Assembly (NCBI GenBank): GCA_964596105.1
Contig: CAZQRT010000018.1
Span: forward strand, 1 to 19,724
Origin: CAJUOR01 sp964596105
Lineage (GTDB): Bacteria > Bacillota_I > Bacilli_A > Erysipelotrichales > Coprobacillaceae
Direction of reading: 5' to 3'
Length of the DNA: 19,724 bases
Part shown: positions 1 to 5,679 of the stretch, in pieces
Numbering within the stretch: position 1 is the first letter of the stretch
Layout of the letters: the number at the start of each line of letters is the position of its first letter
Notes under the pieces: model-generated
Database searches by the model: none
What the model was told of the DNA's origin: nothing
Seen by the model: the letters and a program-made list of their open reading frames with translations, nothing else
Made by a program: the position numbers and the translations under genes

Positions 1-266
1 TCCAGAATTGTTTCCTGTCTTCCTGAACATCAGGAAAAGAAGAAACACAAAGAATTTTACTCCTTTACGGGGCACCCCTAACATTAGGCAATATAAAGGA
101 CTCTACGCTTCTTATACCTGCTTCATACTGTCCCGGACAGCACAAAATCCTTGCTTTTGTCGCAGCAAGCAAAGATTTTCGCTCTCTTCCGGGACTAACT
201 CAATTCATAAAGCTTCTTCGAACTAGCCGCAGACGCTTTCAATCCGCGGCATCTTTTATTCAATAC
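1..266 (-). promoter_or_regulatory. structured 5' leader, probably of rpoB (gene off the left edge)
   Basis: No gene is visible between the window edge and position 448. Reading the minus strand, a promoter at 273-301 would start transcription near 266, leaving a leader of about 265 nt with no start codon backed by a good ribosome binding site. Three hairpins are visible: 226-250 (8 bp, GCCGCAGA with TCCGCGGC, one wobble), 130-195 (outer 8 bp GTCCCGGA/TCCGGGAC, then AAAATC/GATTTT and TTGCTT/AAGCAA) and 10-46 (inner TTCCTGA/TCAGGAA). I do not recognise a known riboswitch, T-box or 6S RNA. By gene order the downstream gene should be rpoB, so a long regulatory leader is the simplest reading; a separate small RNA is also possible. 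Confidence 0.45.
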
Positions 267-272
267 GATTAA

Positions 273-301
273 AATATAATACACAACCGCCATAAAATCA
301 A
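273..301 (-). promoter_or_regulatory. sigma-A-type promoter toward the left edge
   Basis: On the minus strand the -35 TTGATT (296-301) and -10 TATATT (273-278) are separated by exactly 17 nt. It lies after the terminator that follows rsmC, so it probably starts a new transcript for the next gene, which conserved gene order predicts to be rpoB. Confidence 0.65.
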
Positions 302-399
302 TTGTTAATACCGCTAAAATTTGCCATTTTAGAAAAGATGAGACATCCGTTTACCCGAAAAATAAATGGTTCTTTGCCTTTTTTTATGCTTTATAATTG

Positions 400-432
400 A
401 AAAAAGCGTGACCAGACTTCCTGCCACGCCTT
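400..432 (-). terminator. intrinsic terminator after rsmC
   Basis: The minus strand forms a stem GCGTG/CACGC around a loop of about 14 nt, followed by six T. It begins about 17 nt after the rsmC stop and closes the ribosomal protein transcript before the next promoter. Confidence 0.7.
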
Positions 433-448
433 TAATAAAATTCCTCTT

Positions 449-1033
449 TTAACGCTTAGACATCAAGACATAATAACCCTTGTCACGCTTGAGCACTTCA
501 ACGTTATGGAAAACCTCCTCCAGCTTCTTCATGGCGCTCGGGGCACCCTGCTTTTTCTGGATCACCGTGACGATTTTGCCATTTTCAGACAAGTGATCAT
601 AAGCGCCGGCTAATATCTCAAAAACCACCTTTTTACCCGCCCGGATCGGGGGATTGGTGACAATCCAGTCATACTTCCCCGTAACATGCTCATAAGCGTC
701 GCTTTGATAAACCTCACAGGCAACTTCTAATCTTTGCGCGTTTTCCTGCGCAAGCTTTAAAGCTCTCTCATTGACATCCACCATCGTTAAAGAAACATTC
801 CGGCCGGCTTTGGCCAAAGCCAGGCCGATCACCCCGTAACCGCAGCCCACATCGAGAACTGCCACATCTTCCAAAACCGGCATTACATTCAACAATACTC
901 TAGTGCCGTAATCGACGCGGTCCTTGGAAAAAACCCCGCTGTCACTCAGAAAAGTCAGAGGCATATCACGATAGTGAAAGGTGATGATTCGCGGATTACT
1001 TTCCACTTCAGGATTTTCGTAATAATGAGCCAT
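449..1033 (-). CDS. RsmC/YbxB-family class I SAM-dependent methyltransferase
   Basis: The 194-residue protein resembles the RsmC-type 16S rRNA guanine-N2 methyltransferases, here the short single-domain form known as YbxB in Bacillus. The SAM-binding motif DVGCGYGVIG (about 61-70) and the catalytic NPPIRAGK motif (about 132-139) are both visible, as is the family signature LSDSGVFSKDRVDYGTR near the N-terminus. It sits between rplL and the expected rpoB, its conserved place. The ATG at 1033 matches the usual HYY-type N-terminus. It follows the rplL terminator by only 5 nt and has no Shine-Dalgarno at normal distance; the nearest purine run (GGGG) lies inside the terminator hairpin. The fold is secure; the exact modified base is inferred from the family. 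Confidence 0.88.
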   Translation of the reverse strand: MAHYYENPEVESNPRIITFHYRDMPLTFLSDSGVFSKDRVDYGTRVLLNVMPVLEDVAVLDVGCGYGVIGLALAKAGRNVSLTMVDVNERALKLAQENAQRLEVACEVYQSDAYEHVTGKYDWIVTNPPIRAGKKVVFEILAGAYDHLSENGKIVTVIQKKQGAPSAMKKLEEVFHNVEVLKRDKGYYVLMSKR

Positions 1034-1038
1034 GATAA

Positions 1039-1062
1039 CAAAAAAGCCCCTGCGGGCTTTTC
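1039..1062 (-). terminator. intrinsic terminator/attenuator between rplL and rsmC
   Basis: Starting at the rplL stop codon, the minus strand reads AAAAGCCC, a GCAG loop, GGGCTTTT and a run of T. The 8-bp stem with T-tract is a standard terminator. Its T-tract ends 5 nt before the rsmC ATG, so rsmC can only be made from read-through transcripts unless it has a hidden start of its own. Confidence 0.8.
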
Positions 1063-1434
1063 TTACTTCACTTCAACCGTCGCGCCGGCTGCCTCAAGCT
1101 TCTCCTTGATGCCTGCGGCCTCTTCGGCAGGAATGTTTTCCTTGATGACAGAAGGAGCCTTGTCGACGATACCCTTGGCCTCAACCAGGCCGGCACCGGT
1201 GATCTCACGAACCGCCTTGATGACAGCGACCTTCGTCGGGCCGATCGCGGTCAGCGTTACCGTCACATTAACCGGGCCGGTATCCTCTTCCGGAGCGGCA
1301 GCGGCAGCCACAGCCACCGGAGCGGCCGCGGTCACACCAAACTCATCCTCGATAGCCTTAACCAGATCATTTAATTCCAAAATAGACATTTCTTTTAAAG
1401 AAGCGATAATTTCCTCATTCGTTAATTTTGCCAT
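1063..1434 (-). CDS. rplL: 50S ribosomal protein L7/L12
   Basis: This 123-residue protein forms the flexible ribosomal stalk dimers that recruit translation factors. The N-terminal dimerisation helices (about 1-35, NEEIIASLKEMSILELNDLV), the alanine-rich hinge (about 36-50) and the C-terminal factor-binding domain with KVAVIKAVREITGAGLVEAK (about 68-87) are all present and of normal length. The ATG at 1434 is preceded by GGGAGG. It starts 17 nt after rplJ in the same transcript, downstream of the L10 leader, and ends at a terminator. Confidence 0.98.
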   Translation of the reverse strand: MAKLTNEEIIASLKEMSILELNDLVKAIEDEFGVTAAAPVAVAAAAAPEEDTGPVNVTVTLTAIGPTKVAVIKAVREITGAGLVEAKGIVDKAPSVIKENIPAEEAAGIKEKLEAAGATVEVK

Positions 1435-1451
1435 GTTCTTTCCTCCCTTGT

Positions 1452-1964
1452 TTATTCCTGACTCTCAGGAGCCTCTTCATCCTTCTCCGCGATCGCCTTA
1501 ACCGCCAGCGCGAAACCGCGCACCGGAGCAGTCAGACAGCTCAACAGCATCGAATACATACCATCGCGATTTGGCAGTACAGACAGTTCCTTGACCGTTT
1601 CATCAGAAACCACCTTGCCTTCCACAATGCCGCCCTTGACTACCAGCGCCTTGTGCTTCCTGGCGAACTCCACGAGAATCCGCGCCGGAGCCACCGCGTC
1701 CTCATGACCGAAAGCAAACGCGTTCGGACCCGTCAGATCCCCGTTCAGCTCCTCATAGCCTAAATCATCAACCGCCCTGGTAACCATGGTGTTCTTGTAA
1801 ATCTTCAGCTCGACATTCTCGGCTCTCAGACTTCTCCTCAGCTCCGTCATCTCCGCGACACTCAAACCGCGATACTCGCACACCACCGTGGACTGCGCGC
1901 TCTTCAGCTTGTCCGTGATCTCACTGACGACGGCCTTTTTCGAATCAATAATGGCTTGATTCAC
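1452..1964 (-). CDS. rplJ: 50S ribosomal protein L10
   Basis: L10 anchors the L7/L12 stalk to the 50S subunit. The 170-residue product shows the usual N-terminal RNA-binding domain (AIIDSKKAVVSEITDKLKSA, then VVCEYRGLSVAEMTELRRSLR) and the conserved NTMVTRA and LTGPNAFAFG stretches, ending in a helical L12-binding tail with an acidic end. I chose the GTG at 1964 because AGGAGGTG lies 5 nt upstream; the longer frame to 2006 would run into the attenuator T-tract. It is preceded by an L10 leader, so autogenous control by L10 with L12 is expected. Confidence 0.96.
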   Translation of the reverse strand: MNQAIIDSKKAVVSEITDKLKSAQSTVVCEYRGLSVAEMTELRRSLRAENVELKIYKNTMVTRAVDDLGYEELNGDLTGPNAFAFGHEDAVAPARILVEFARKHKALVVKGGIVEGKVVSDETVKELSVLPNRDGMYSMLLSCLTAPVRGFALAVKAIAEKDEEAPESQE

Positions 1965-2004
1965 ACTTGCACCTCCTAACATTCTATCGGGCAACAATAT
2001 ATCC

Positions 2005-2033
2005 AAAAAAAGACCCGCACCAAAAACGGGTCC
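2005..2033 (-). terminator. attenuator terminator in the rplJ leader
   Basis: The minus strand has GACCCG (2027-2032), a 9-nt loop, CGGGTC (2012-2017) and seven T. It lies between the L10-binding part of the leader and the rplJ ribosome binding site, the usual place for the attenuator of Bacillota L10 leaders. Confidence 0.85.
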
Positions 2034-2110
2034 AAATGTTTAAAAAACACTCTTCACCTCGGTAACATGATTAAGGCACTTGCCCGTTACGGTCTTTGGC
2101 TATATTGATT
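2005..2110 (-). promoter_or_regulatory. ribosomal protein L10 leader (rplJ-rplL autoregulation)
   Basis: Between rplA and rplJ the minus strand carries the typical L10-leader core: AAAGACCGTAACGGGCAAG, then GCCTTAATCATGTTACCGAG and GGTGAAGAG, followed by the attenuator hairpin. Known biology: L10, with L12, binds a kink-turn in this leader and in Bacillota favours termination when stalk protein is in excess. The match is by recognition of the conserved segments; a covariance search with the Rfam L10 leader model would confirm it. I see no convincing separate promoter directly ahead of it. Confidence 0.88.
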
Positions 2111-2119
2111 GCTTTCCTG

Positions 2120-2806
2120 TTAAATTGTCGTAACCAGCTTGACGCTAGGTCCCATCGTGCTCGCGATCGAAATCGAACGCATATAAACACCCTTGGCCGC
2201 CGCCGGTCTCGCCTTCAAGATCACATCATAGATGGCCTTGTAATTCTCCACCAGCTTTTGCGACTCAAAACTCGTCTTGCCAAACATGATATGGACATTA
2301 CCCTCACGGTCGGTACGGTACGTCACCCGGCCGGCCTTGACATCATGCACAGCCTTCTCGATATCCATCGTGACCGTGCCCGTCTTCGGGTTAGGCATCA
2401 AACCCTTCGGACCCAGAATACGTCCGATCTTGCCCAGCTCGCCCATCATATTCGGCGTGGCGATGACAACCTCAAAATCCAGCCAGCCCTTGCGGATATC
2501 ATCGACAACCTCGCGACCGTACACATAATCCGCCCCGGCATTCCTGGCCTCCTCAGCCTTCTCGCCCTCGGCGACAACTAAAACCTTTTTCGTCTTGCCC
2601 GTGCCATGCGGCAGCACAAACGCCCCGCGCAGCTGCTGATCGGCGTGCTTCGGGTCAACCCCGAGATGGAAAGCGACATCCACGCTCTCGTCAAACTTCA
2701 CGCCCGACATCTTCTTGACCAGCTCAACAGCCTCGTCAATCGTATAATACTTGCCCTTCTCAATCAGCTTTTTAGCCTCCTGATACTTCTTGCCTCGCTT
2801 TGCCAT
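2120..2806 (-). CDS. rplA: 50S ribosomal protein L1
   Basis: L1 forms the mobile L1 stalk near the E site and is an mRNA-binding repressor of its own operon. The 228-residue product begins MAKRGKKYQEAKKLIEKG and has the expected signatures, including FVLPHGTGKTKKVLV, ILGPKGLMPNPKTGTVT and a C-terminus ending MGPSVKL-VTTI. The ATG at 2806 has AAGGAGG 6 nt upstream; a longer frame to 2854 only translates the regulatory element. That ribosome binding site directly abuts an L1-operator-like hairpin (2819-2846), so L1 binding should block its own translation start. Confidence 0.97.
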   Translation of the reverse strand: MAKRGKKYQEAKKLIEKGKYYTIDEAVELVKKMSGVKFDESVDVAFHLGVDPKHADQQLRGAFVLPHGTGKTKKVLVVAEGEKAEEARNAGADYVYGREVVDDIRKGWLDFEVVIATPNMMGELGKIGRILGPKGLMPNPKTGTVTMDIEKAVHDVKAGRVTYRTDREGNVHIMFGKTSFESQKLVENYKAIYDVILKARPAAAKGVYMRSISIASTMGPSVKLVTTI

Positions 2807-2818
2807 AACTTCCTCCTT

Positions 2819-2846
2819 TGTGGTTCTAACGGAACTTCCTCCCACA
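2819..2846 (-). promoter_or_regulatory. L1-binding mRNA element ahead of rplA (copy 2)
   Basis: Minus-strand sequence TGTGGGAGGA, a short spacer, TTCCGTT, three nt, then ACCACA. It shares with the rplK leader element (3305-3333) the closing stem TGTGG/CCACA and the internal GGAGGA and TTCCGTT strings. It begins 7 nt after the rplK stop and ends against the rplA ribosome binding site. It resembles the L1-binding site of 23S rRNA and known L1 mRNA operators. Identification is by motif and position. Confidence 0.7.
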
Positions 2847-2853
2847 GCCGGCA

Positions 2854-3276
2854 TTATCCCTCGTAACCGGTGATTTCAATCCCCATGTTCTTCGCGGTAC
2901 CCGCGATAATCCGCATCGCGCCGTCGATATCATTGGCATTCAAATCCGGCATCTTATACTCCGCGATCCTCTTCAAATCCTCAACCGTGATGCGGCCCGC
3001 CGTGCTCTTGCCCGGCGTCGCCGACCCGCTCGAAACATTGGCGGCCTTCAAAATCATCTCAGCGGCCGGCGCGGTCTTCAAGACAAAATCAAACGACTTG
3101 TCATCATAAACCGTGATGACCACCGGCACCGTCTCGCCCTTGCGGTCACGGGTCTTGTCATTAAACTCATTACAGAACTTTGGCATCTGAATGCCCGCCC
3201 CCGCTAACGCCGGTCCGGGTTTAGCCCCGCCGGCCGGGAACTGAATCTTCACAACCTTGGCAATCTTCTTACTCAC
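2854..3276 (-). CDS. rplK: 50S ribosomal protein L11, with shortened N-terminal proline loop
   Basis: L11 binds the GTPase-associated region of 23S rRNA and is needed for stringent-response sensing by RelA. The 140-residue protein keeps the standard C-terminal RNA-binding domain (KMPDLNANDIDGAMRIIAGTAKNMGI). At the N-terminus the usual PAG-x-A-x-P-x-P-P-V-G-P-A-L-G reads PAGGAKPGPALAG, so four residues containing the PPV turn are missing. I checked this against the nucleotides and see no frameshift. Translation starts at GTG (3276) after AGGAGGG. It is the first gene of its own transcript (promoter 3344-3372) and is followed by rplA. Confidence 0.96.
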   Translation of the reverse strand: MSKKIAKVVKIQFPAGGAKPGPALAGAGIQMPKFCNEFNDKTRDRKGETVPVVITVYDDKSFDFVLKTAPAAEMILKAANVSSGSATPGKSTAGRITVEDLKRIAEYKMPDLNANDIDGAMRIIAGTAKNMGIEITGYEG

Positions 3277-3304
3277 GCGACATCCCTCCTGTTTTCGTCC
3301 GTGT

Positions 3305-3333
3305 TGTGGTCAAACGGAATACATCCTCCCACA
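3305..3333 (-). promoter_or_regulatory. L1-binding mRNA element in the rplK leader (copy 1)
   Basis: Minus-strand TGTGGGAGGA, five nt, TTCCGTT, then GACCACA forms a stem closed by TGTGG/CCACA, nearly identical to the element at 2819-2846. It starts only a few nt after the predicted transcription start and ends about 14 nt before the rplK ribosome binding site. In E. coli L1 represses the L11-L1 operon through one leader site; the same role is inferred here. Confidence 0.72.
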
Positions 3334-3343
3334 CGCATTGATT

Positions 3344-3372
3344 ATTCTAAACAAATACCCTGAAAAAATCAA
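3344..3372 (-). promoter_or_regulatory. promoter of rplK-rplA
   Basis: Minus-strand -35 TTGATT (3367-3372) and -10 TAGAAT (3344-3349) with a 17-nt spacer. The predicted start, near 3337, lies just ahead of the L1-type element, giving a leader of about 60 nt. Confidence 0.75.
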
Positions 3373-3377
3373 GGCAT
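3355..3377 (-). terminator. weak terminator-like hairpin after nusG
   Basis: The minus strand forms a 9-bp stem ATGCCTTGA/TCAGGGTAT (two wobbles) with a TTTTT loop, followed by the poor T-tract TTTGTTT. It overlaps the rplK promoter -35, so it may end the nusG transcript or be incidental. Confidence 0.35.
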
Positions 3378-3381
3378 TTTT

Positions 3382-3459
3382 CTACAAAGCCGCCGCTATC
3401 AACAAAATCAAGGTAATCGAGCCGATAAAAATGGTCACACAAATCCGCTTCACTGTCAT
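3382..3459 (-). CDS. possible 25-residue single-pass membrane peptide coupled to nusG
   Basis: The ATG overlaps the nusG stop in a TGATG arrangement, the layout typical of translational coupling. The 25-residue product begins MTVKRICVTIFIGSI and is otherwise almost wholly hydrophobic up to a TAG stop, so it reads as a short positively charged N-terminus followed by one membrane helix. There is no strong Shine-Dalgarno of its own and I recognise no family. It could be a chance frame in the 182-nt gap between nusG and rplK, but start placement and composition both favour a real small protein. Confidence 0.35.
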   Translation of the reverse strand: MTVKRICVTIFIGSITLILLIAAAL

Positions 3460-4016
3460 CAGTAATCCACTTTCTCGATCTTGTTGATATCCATCGTCAC
3501 CGGCACGCCGCTGCCCATCATGTTGACAATGACGCGCACCTGACCCTTCTCCTTGTCGATCGCCTCAAGCCGGCCGGTCTTGTTTAAAAAAGACCCCTCG
3601 AGAAGGCGCACCTCCTCGCCGATCTCAAAATCCTCCTCGGTATCGGAATAACGCACACCCATGCGCTTCAAAATCGGCTCCACTTCTTCTCTCGCCAGCG
3701 GGAAAGGCTTCGCGCCGCCACCCGAAGATCCGATAAAACCCGTCACGCCCGACGTGTTGCGCACGACATACCACGCCTCGTCAGTCATAACCATTTCCAC
3801 CAGGACATAACCCGGAAACATATTGCGCGTCACATTGACCTTCTTGCCGTCCTTGATCTCGGTTTCCACATGCTCGGGAATCACGATATTAAACAGGCAG
3901 TCCTGAATGCCCATGCTCTCCACGCGCTTTAAAATATTATCCCTGACCTTATTCTCATGACCGGAATAAGTGTTGACGACATACCACTGTCTGCCCTCAT
4001 CATTACCGTTAGCCAT
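3459..4016 (-). CDS. nusG: transcription termination/antitermination factor NusG
   Basis: NusG binds the RNA polymerase clamp and modulates pausing, termination and coupling to translation. The 185-residue protein has the N-terminal NGN domain (RQWYVVNTYSGHENKVRDNI, then NMFPGYVLVEM around 70-80, VTGFIGS) and a C-terminal KOW domain (IGEEVRLLEGSFLNKTGRLE). I chose the ATG at 4016, one nt after the secE stop with GAGGA upstream, over a TTG at 4025 inside secE. It follows rpmG and secE in one transcript, as in most Bacillota. A small hydrophobic ORF overlaps its stop. Confidence 0.97.
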   Translation of the reverse strand: MANGNDEGRQWYVVNTYSGHENKVRDNILKRVESMGIQDCLFNIVIPEHVETEIKDGKKVNVTRNMFPGYVLVEMVMTDEAWYVVRNTSGVTGFIGSSGGGAKPFPLAREEVEPILKRMGVRYSDTEEDFEIGEEVRLLEGSFLNKTGRLEAIDKEKGQVRVIVNMMGSGVPVTMDINKIEKVDY

Positions 4017-4017
4017 A

Positions 4018-4206
4018 TTAACCAATCCTCAACAGCTTAAAGAACAAAGCGATCAGACCGTCACTCAAATAAAAGAAAATCCCGAACACCAGACAGAAAG
4101 CGATGACAATCCCCGTGTTCTTGATTAACTCCTTCCGCGTCAGCCAGGTCACCCGCTTCATCTCGGCGCGAATGCCCTTGAAACTGAACCATTCCTTAAA
4201 TCTCAT
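4018..4206 (-). CDS. secE: preprotein translocase subunit SecE
   Basis: SecE clamps SecY in the SecYEG channel. This is the short, 62-residue Gram-positive form: an amphipathic N-terminal helix with the conserved EMKRVTWLTRKEL segment (about 15-27), then one transmembrane helix (about 33-57). The ATG at 4206 has AGGAGGGG upstream. It starts 12 nt after rpmG and abuts nusG, matching the standard rpmG-secE-nusG cluster. Confidence 0.96.
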   Translation of the reverse strand: MRFKEWFSFKGIRAEMKRVTWLTRKELIKNTGIVIAFCLVFGIFFYLSDGLIALFFKLLRIG

Positions 4207-4218
4207 ATCAAACCCCTC

Positions 4219-4368
4219 CTACTTCGTTTCCTTATGCAGGGTATATTGATTGCAGCGCGGACAATACTTTCTGATCTCCATTCTCGTGTCCGCCATTTTC
4301 GCGGTCTTGGCGACGGTATAATTGCGGGCCAGGCACTGGCTGCAAACCAGGATCACTTTCTTTTTCAT
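4219..4368 (-). CDS. rpmG: 50S ribosomal protein L33, zinc-binding form
   Basis: This short 49-residue gene lies between the sigma factor and secE. The translation begins MKKKVILVCSQCLARNY and contains two CxxC pairs (C9/C12 and C36/C39), so it is the cysteine-containing, zinc-ribbon type of L33; it ends YTLHKETK. The position immediately upstream of secE-nusG is conserved across Bacillota. The upstream purine stretch GGGTGATGG is a weak ribosome binding site. A consensus promoter (4384-4412) lies directly ahead of it. Confidence 0.95.
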   Translation of the reverse strand: MKKKVILVCSQCLARNYTVAKTAKMADTRMEIRKYCPRCNQYTLHKETK

Positions 4369-4383
4369 ACCATCACCCAAAAT

Positions 4384-4412
4384 AATGTATCACGAAAGCC
4401 GTCCCCTGTCAA
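4384..4412 (-). promoter_or_regulatory. strong promoter of rpmG-secE-nusG
   Basis: Minus-strand -35 TTGACA (4407-4412, perfect consensus) and -10 TACATT (4384-4389) with a 17-nt spacer. The -35 directly abuts the stop codon of the sigma-factor gene, so rpmG has its own start even though it also lies in line with the cysS transcript. Confidence 0.8.
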
Positions 4413-4979
4413 TTATTGCAGGCTCTTTCGCAGTTTTTTTCGAATCCTGTACAAAGCGTTACGGACCTGGCGCTCATCGCCATTTAGCTCCGCCATCATC
4501 TCTTTTGTCGTCATGCCCGACAAAAGACACGCGATGACCGCCTTCTCCATGCCCGTGCTGGCATGATAAAGATCCTCCAGGGCGGCGCTGGTCGCGACCA
4601 GTTTCTGGGGCGGATCAACCGCCCGGCTGTCCTCGTGAAAAGCCCCGAGCTGATAATGATTCTGATAATTGAAATGCTGACTGACCTTGCGCTTCATCGT
4701 CAGCAAAAGCCGGCGGTAGACATAAGTGGAAAAACGGGCCTGAAAAGACTCGTCATAAAGCCACAAACTGCGGTAGAAAACCATCGCGCACTCACTGAAA
4801 CAGTCGGCGAGATCAAAATCCGCAATGCGGTGCAGATCCATGACCCCGAACGCCAGCATGCGCGTGACCTCCTCATAGCGCCGCTGCAGCTCATTAAAAG
4901 CGACATCATCCCCGAGACGATAAAGATACAAGAGCTCCTCATCGCCCCGCCCGTCAGCCCCGCGCGGCCTGGATGCCAT
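4413..4979 (-). CDS. sigma-70 family RNA polymerase sigma factor at the sigH locus
   Basis: The 188-residue protein has a degenerate sigma region 2 (about 20-95, including DLADCFSECAMVFYRSLWLYD and FSTYVYRRLLLTMKRKV) and a C-terminal region 4 helix-turn-helix (about 143-187, KAVIACLLSGMTTKEMMAEL and RNALYRIRKKLRKSL). The last segment resembles Bacillus SigH, which occupies this same place between rlmB and rpmG. Regions 1 and 3 are absent. It overlaps the rlmB stop by 26 nt; the rae1/yacP gene usually between them is missing. I infer a diverged SigH relative or reused sigma; its regulon cannot be told from this window. Confidence 0.85.
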   Translation of the reverse strand: MASRPRGADGRGDEELLYLYRLGDDVAFNELQRRYEEVTRMLAFGVMDLHRIADFDLADCFSECAMVFYRSLWLYDESFQARFSTYVYRRLLLTMKRKVSQHFNYQNHYQLGAFHEDSRAVDPPQKLVATSAALEDLYHASTGMEKAVIACLLSGMTTKEMMAELNGDERQVRNALYRIRKKLRKSLQ

Positions 4980-5679
4980 AAAGCAGTACCCCGCACGCGA
5001 CCGCGGCGTTTAACGAATTGACATGTCCCCGCATGGGAATCGTTAATAACAGATCACAGGACTTCGCCACCAGGCGGCTGATCCCGAACCCCTCGGCCCC
5101 GATCACCAGGCAGATCTTGCGCTTGTAATCCGCCTCCAGGTAGTTCAGACCGCCCTCCTGGCTCGTCCCGTAAATCCAGAAACCCGCGGACTTCAGCTTC
5201 CCGATCGTCTGCGTCAGATTCGTCACCTGACAGACCGGCACATACTCAATCGCCCCGGTGGAAACCTTCGCCACCGTGCTGTTTAAAGAGACACTGCGGT
5301 GTTTACCGATGATGACCCCGTCCCCGCCGGCGCCATCGACACATCTTAAAATCGCGCCAAGATTATGGGGATCCTCGAGCCCGTCAAGCAGCACCACCAG
5401 ACTGTCTTCCTTGTCCTCTAAGGACCCAATTAAAACCTCAAGATCCATATATTCATACGATTTAATCAAAGCGGCGATGCCCTGATGAGCCACCGCCCCG
5501 ACATAACGCTGCAACTCTTCCTTACTGACCTGGCGCACCTCAGCATGCTGTTTTAAAGCCTCTTTTTCCAGGCGCGGATCAAGACGGCTGACATAGATCA
5601 GCTCACTCACCTCGTGATGATTCAAAACAGCTTCACTCACCGCATTCCTGCCGTAAATCCACGTTTGCAAAATCCTCAC
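4954..5679 (-). CDS. rlmB: 23S rRNA 2'-O-methyltransferase RlmB (TrmH/SpoU family)
   Basis: RlmB-type enzymes 2'-O-methylate a guanosine in domain V of 23S rRNA (G2251 in E. coli). The protein starts near WIYGRNAVSEAV, has an N-terminal L30e-like substrate-binding domain (about 1-75) and a SpoU knot domain with the three motifs LDGLEDPHNLGAILR, VIGAEGFGISRLV and IPMRGHVNSLNAAVACG. The GTG at 5679 gives 241 residues; a TTG at 5670 (238 residues) has the better-placed ribosome binding site, GAGGTG, 6 nt upstream. The frame overlaps the end of mrnC by 35-47 nt. Order cysS-mrnC-rlmB is conserved in Bacillota. Confidence 0.94.
   Translation of the reverse strand: MRILQTWIYGRNAVSEAVLNHHEVSELIYVSRLDPRLEKEALKQHAEVRQVSKEELQRYVGAVAHQGIAALIKSYEYMDLEVLIGSLEDKEDSLVVLLDGLEDPHNLGAILRCVDGAGGDGVIIGKHRSVSLNSTVAKVSTGAIEYVPVCQVTNLTQTIGKLKSAGFWIYGTSQEGGLNYLEADYKRKICLVIGAEGFGISRLVAKSCDLLLTIPMRGHVNSLNAAVACGVLLYGIQAARG

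Noticed and set aside
60..90. GGGGCACCCC and CCTAACATTAGG in the left leader
   Set aside because: The perfect pairings leave loops of only 2 nt, too tight to be real hairpins as written; no link to a known T-box or riboswitch core.
974..1501. 175-residue plus-strand frame opposite rplL
   Set aside because: It is antisense to rplL and the end of rplJ; its low-complexity Ala/Ser/Thr translation mirrors the Ala-rich L12 hinge. No ribosome binding site or recognisable domain.
1965..2006. N-terminal extension of L10 to position 2006
   Set aside because: These codons fall in the leader from the attenuator T-tract to the ribosome binding site; GTG at 1964 has a perfect AGGAGGTG.
2095..2140. possible separate promoter for rplJ near the end of rplA
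   Set aside because: A TATAGC -10-like string exists, but no acceptable -35 at 16-18 nt; read-through from the rplK promoter is sufficient.
2807..2854. N-terminal extension of L1 to position 2854
   Set aside because: It would translate the L1 operator hairpin and ribosome binding site; MAKRGKKY at 2806 is the family start.
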